Positions 63,456 through 64,000 of a DNA stretch of 64,000 nt are shown piece by piece (the stretch's first letter is position 1; every line of letters begins with the position of its first letter). This DNA comes from Paracoccus sp. S1E-3 (GTDB taxonomy: Bacteria > Pseudomonadota > Alphaproteobacteria > Rhodobacterales > Rhodobacteraceae): assembly GCF_013868135.1 (NCBI RefSeq), contig NZ_JACEMU010000015.1, forward strand, positions 62,001-126,000. The letters run 5' to 3'. The notes under the pieces were generated by a model. That model made no database searches, was not told where the DNA came from, and was given only the letters and a program-made list of their open reading frames with translations. Both the position numbers and the translations under genes were made by a program.

Positions 63456-64000
63456 GCCTCACGGATGCGGGGGTCGGCGATCAGCGCTTCGGCGGGGCCA
63501 TCCATGGTGATCCGGCCGGTTTCCATGACATAGCCCCGATCGGCGATCTTCAGCGCCCCGAAGGCGTTCTGTTCGACCAGCAGCACGGTCACGTTGCGCG
63601 CCTTCAGCCCCGACACCACGTCGAAGATCTGCTGCACCAGAAGGGGCGCCAGACCCATCGAAGGTTCGTCCAGCAGCAGGCAGCTCGGCCGGCCCATCAG
63701 CGCCCGCGCAATCGCCAGCATCTGCTGCTGCCCGCCCGAGAGGCCACCAGCAGGCAGGTTGCGCTTCTCGCGCAGGATCGGGAACATCTGGAAAGCGTCC
63801 TCCATGTCGCGGTCCACCCGGTCGTCGCTGAACAGGAACGCGCCGAGACGCAGGTTCTCCTCAACCGTCAGATTGGTGAAGATCTGCCGGCCCTCGGGCG
63901 ATTGGGTGATGCCGCGACGGATGCGCCGATAGGCGGGGACCGTGGTGATCGTCTCGCCCCGGAAGATGATCCCGCCCGCGGACACCGGCTGGATGCCGGA
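63440..64000 (-). CDS. livF: Branched-chain amino acid ABC transporter ATPase LivF (N-terminus beyond window)
   Basis: The C-terminal about 186 residues of LivF are present. QSPEGRQIFTNLTVEENL, LSGGQQQMLAIARALMGRPSCLLLDEPSMGLAPLLV and the VLLVEQNAFGALKIADRGYVMETGRI stretch are diagnostic. The gene continues past position 64000; the in-frame GTG at 63985 is not the start since Walker A lies further upstream. The other liv genes are expected to the right. Confidence 0.93.
   Translation of the reverse strand, partial: SGIQPVSAGGIIFRGETITTVPAYRRIRRGITQSPEGRQIFTNLTVEENLRLGAFLFSDDRVDRDMEDAFQMFPILREKRNLPAGGLSGGQQQMLAIARALMGRPSCLLLDEPSMGLAPLLVQQIFDVVSGLKARNVTVLLVEQNAFGALKIADRGYVMETGRITMDGPAEALIADPRIREAYLGI

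Overview
The window looks like chromosomal DNA of a GC-rich, denitrifying alphaproteobacterium of the Rhodobacterales, most like Paracoccus. The reasons are a complete cytochrome cd1 nitrite reductase system (nirS, nirI, nirX, nirECFD-LGHJN), a norCBQDEF nitric oxide reductase operon with an Nnr-type regulator, the housekeeping order cmk/rpsA/ihfB/lapA/trpF, and dense 4-nt ATGA overlaps. No rRNA, tRNA, CRISPR array, insertion sequence or phage gene was seen.

Layout. 0-4 kb: a leftward ferric-iron ABC transporter (fbpC, fbpA, fbpB) with an iron-box-like site before fbpA and an intrinsic terminator between fbpA and fbpB. 4-8 kb: a LysR regulator divergent from aspartase and a dicarboxylate/amino-acid symporter. 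8-12.8 kb: a DEAD-box helicase, then a ThuB-like oxidoreductase and ThuA, behind a decayed thuK-like ATPase gene. 13.2-20.4 kb: the heme d1 biosynthesis operon nirE-C-F-DL-G-H-J-N behind a perfect FNR/Nnr-type box. 20.8-25 kb: cyclopropane fatty acid synthase, an AidB-like acyl-CoA dehydrogenase and a tandem universal stress protein. 25-32.7 kb: a sugar catabolic locus with an Rbs-type ABC importer, a decayed dihydroxyacetone-kinase-like gene, an FGGY kinase, a DeoC/LacD-fold aldolase and a GntR regulator; three copies of one 21-bp motif link its promoters. 33-37.9 kb: a compact chemotaxis operon (STAS, CheY, CheA, CheW, CheR, CheY, and a small protein with a DxxxQ motif). 38-48 kb: housekeeping genes (rpsB, tsf, cmk, dctA, rpsA, ihfB, lapA, trpF, sufE and others). 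48-60.7 kb: nirS divergent from nirI-nnrS-nirX, then norCBQDEF and a convergent nnr gene. 61-64 kb: dodecin, ilvE, a MarR regulator and the end of livF.

How it works together. NirS (periplasmic cd1) reduces nitrite to NO and NorCB reduces NO to N2O. NirE, F, DL, G, H, J and N supply heme d1; NirC is probably an electron carrier. NirI (an FMN/Fe-S membrane protein), NirX (its likely flavin transferase) and NnrS support nirS expression and NO tolerance. Nnr, a CRP/FNR-family regulator with an FNR-type recognition helix, probably acts at three TTGAC-type boxes before nirE, between nirS and nirI, and before norC. The heme d1 genes lie about 28 kb from nirS, separated by sugar, chemotaxis and ribosomal genes.

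The most notable observations are the shared 21-bp operator of an unassigned sugar pathway, the two decayed genes (thuK-like and dhaK-like), the split nir locus, the possible CheT-type phosphatase, and the fbpA-fbpB terminator that leaves no ribosome binding site for fbpB.
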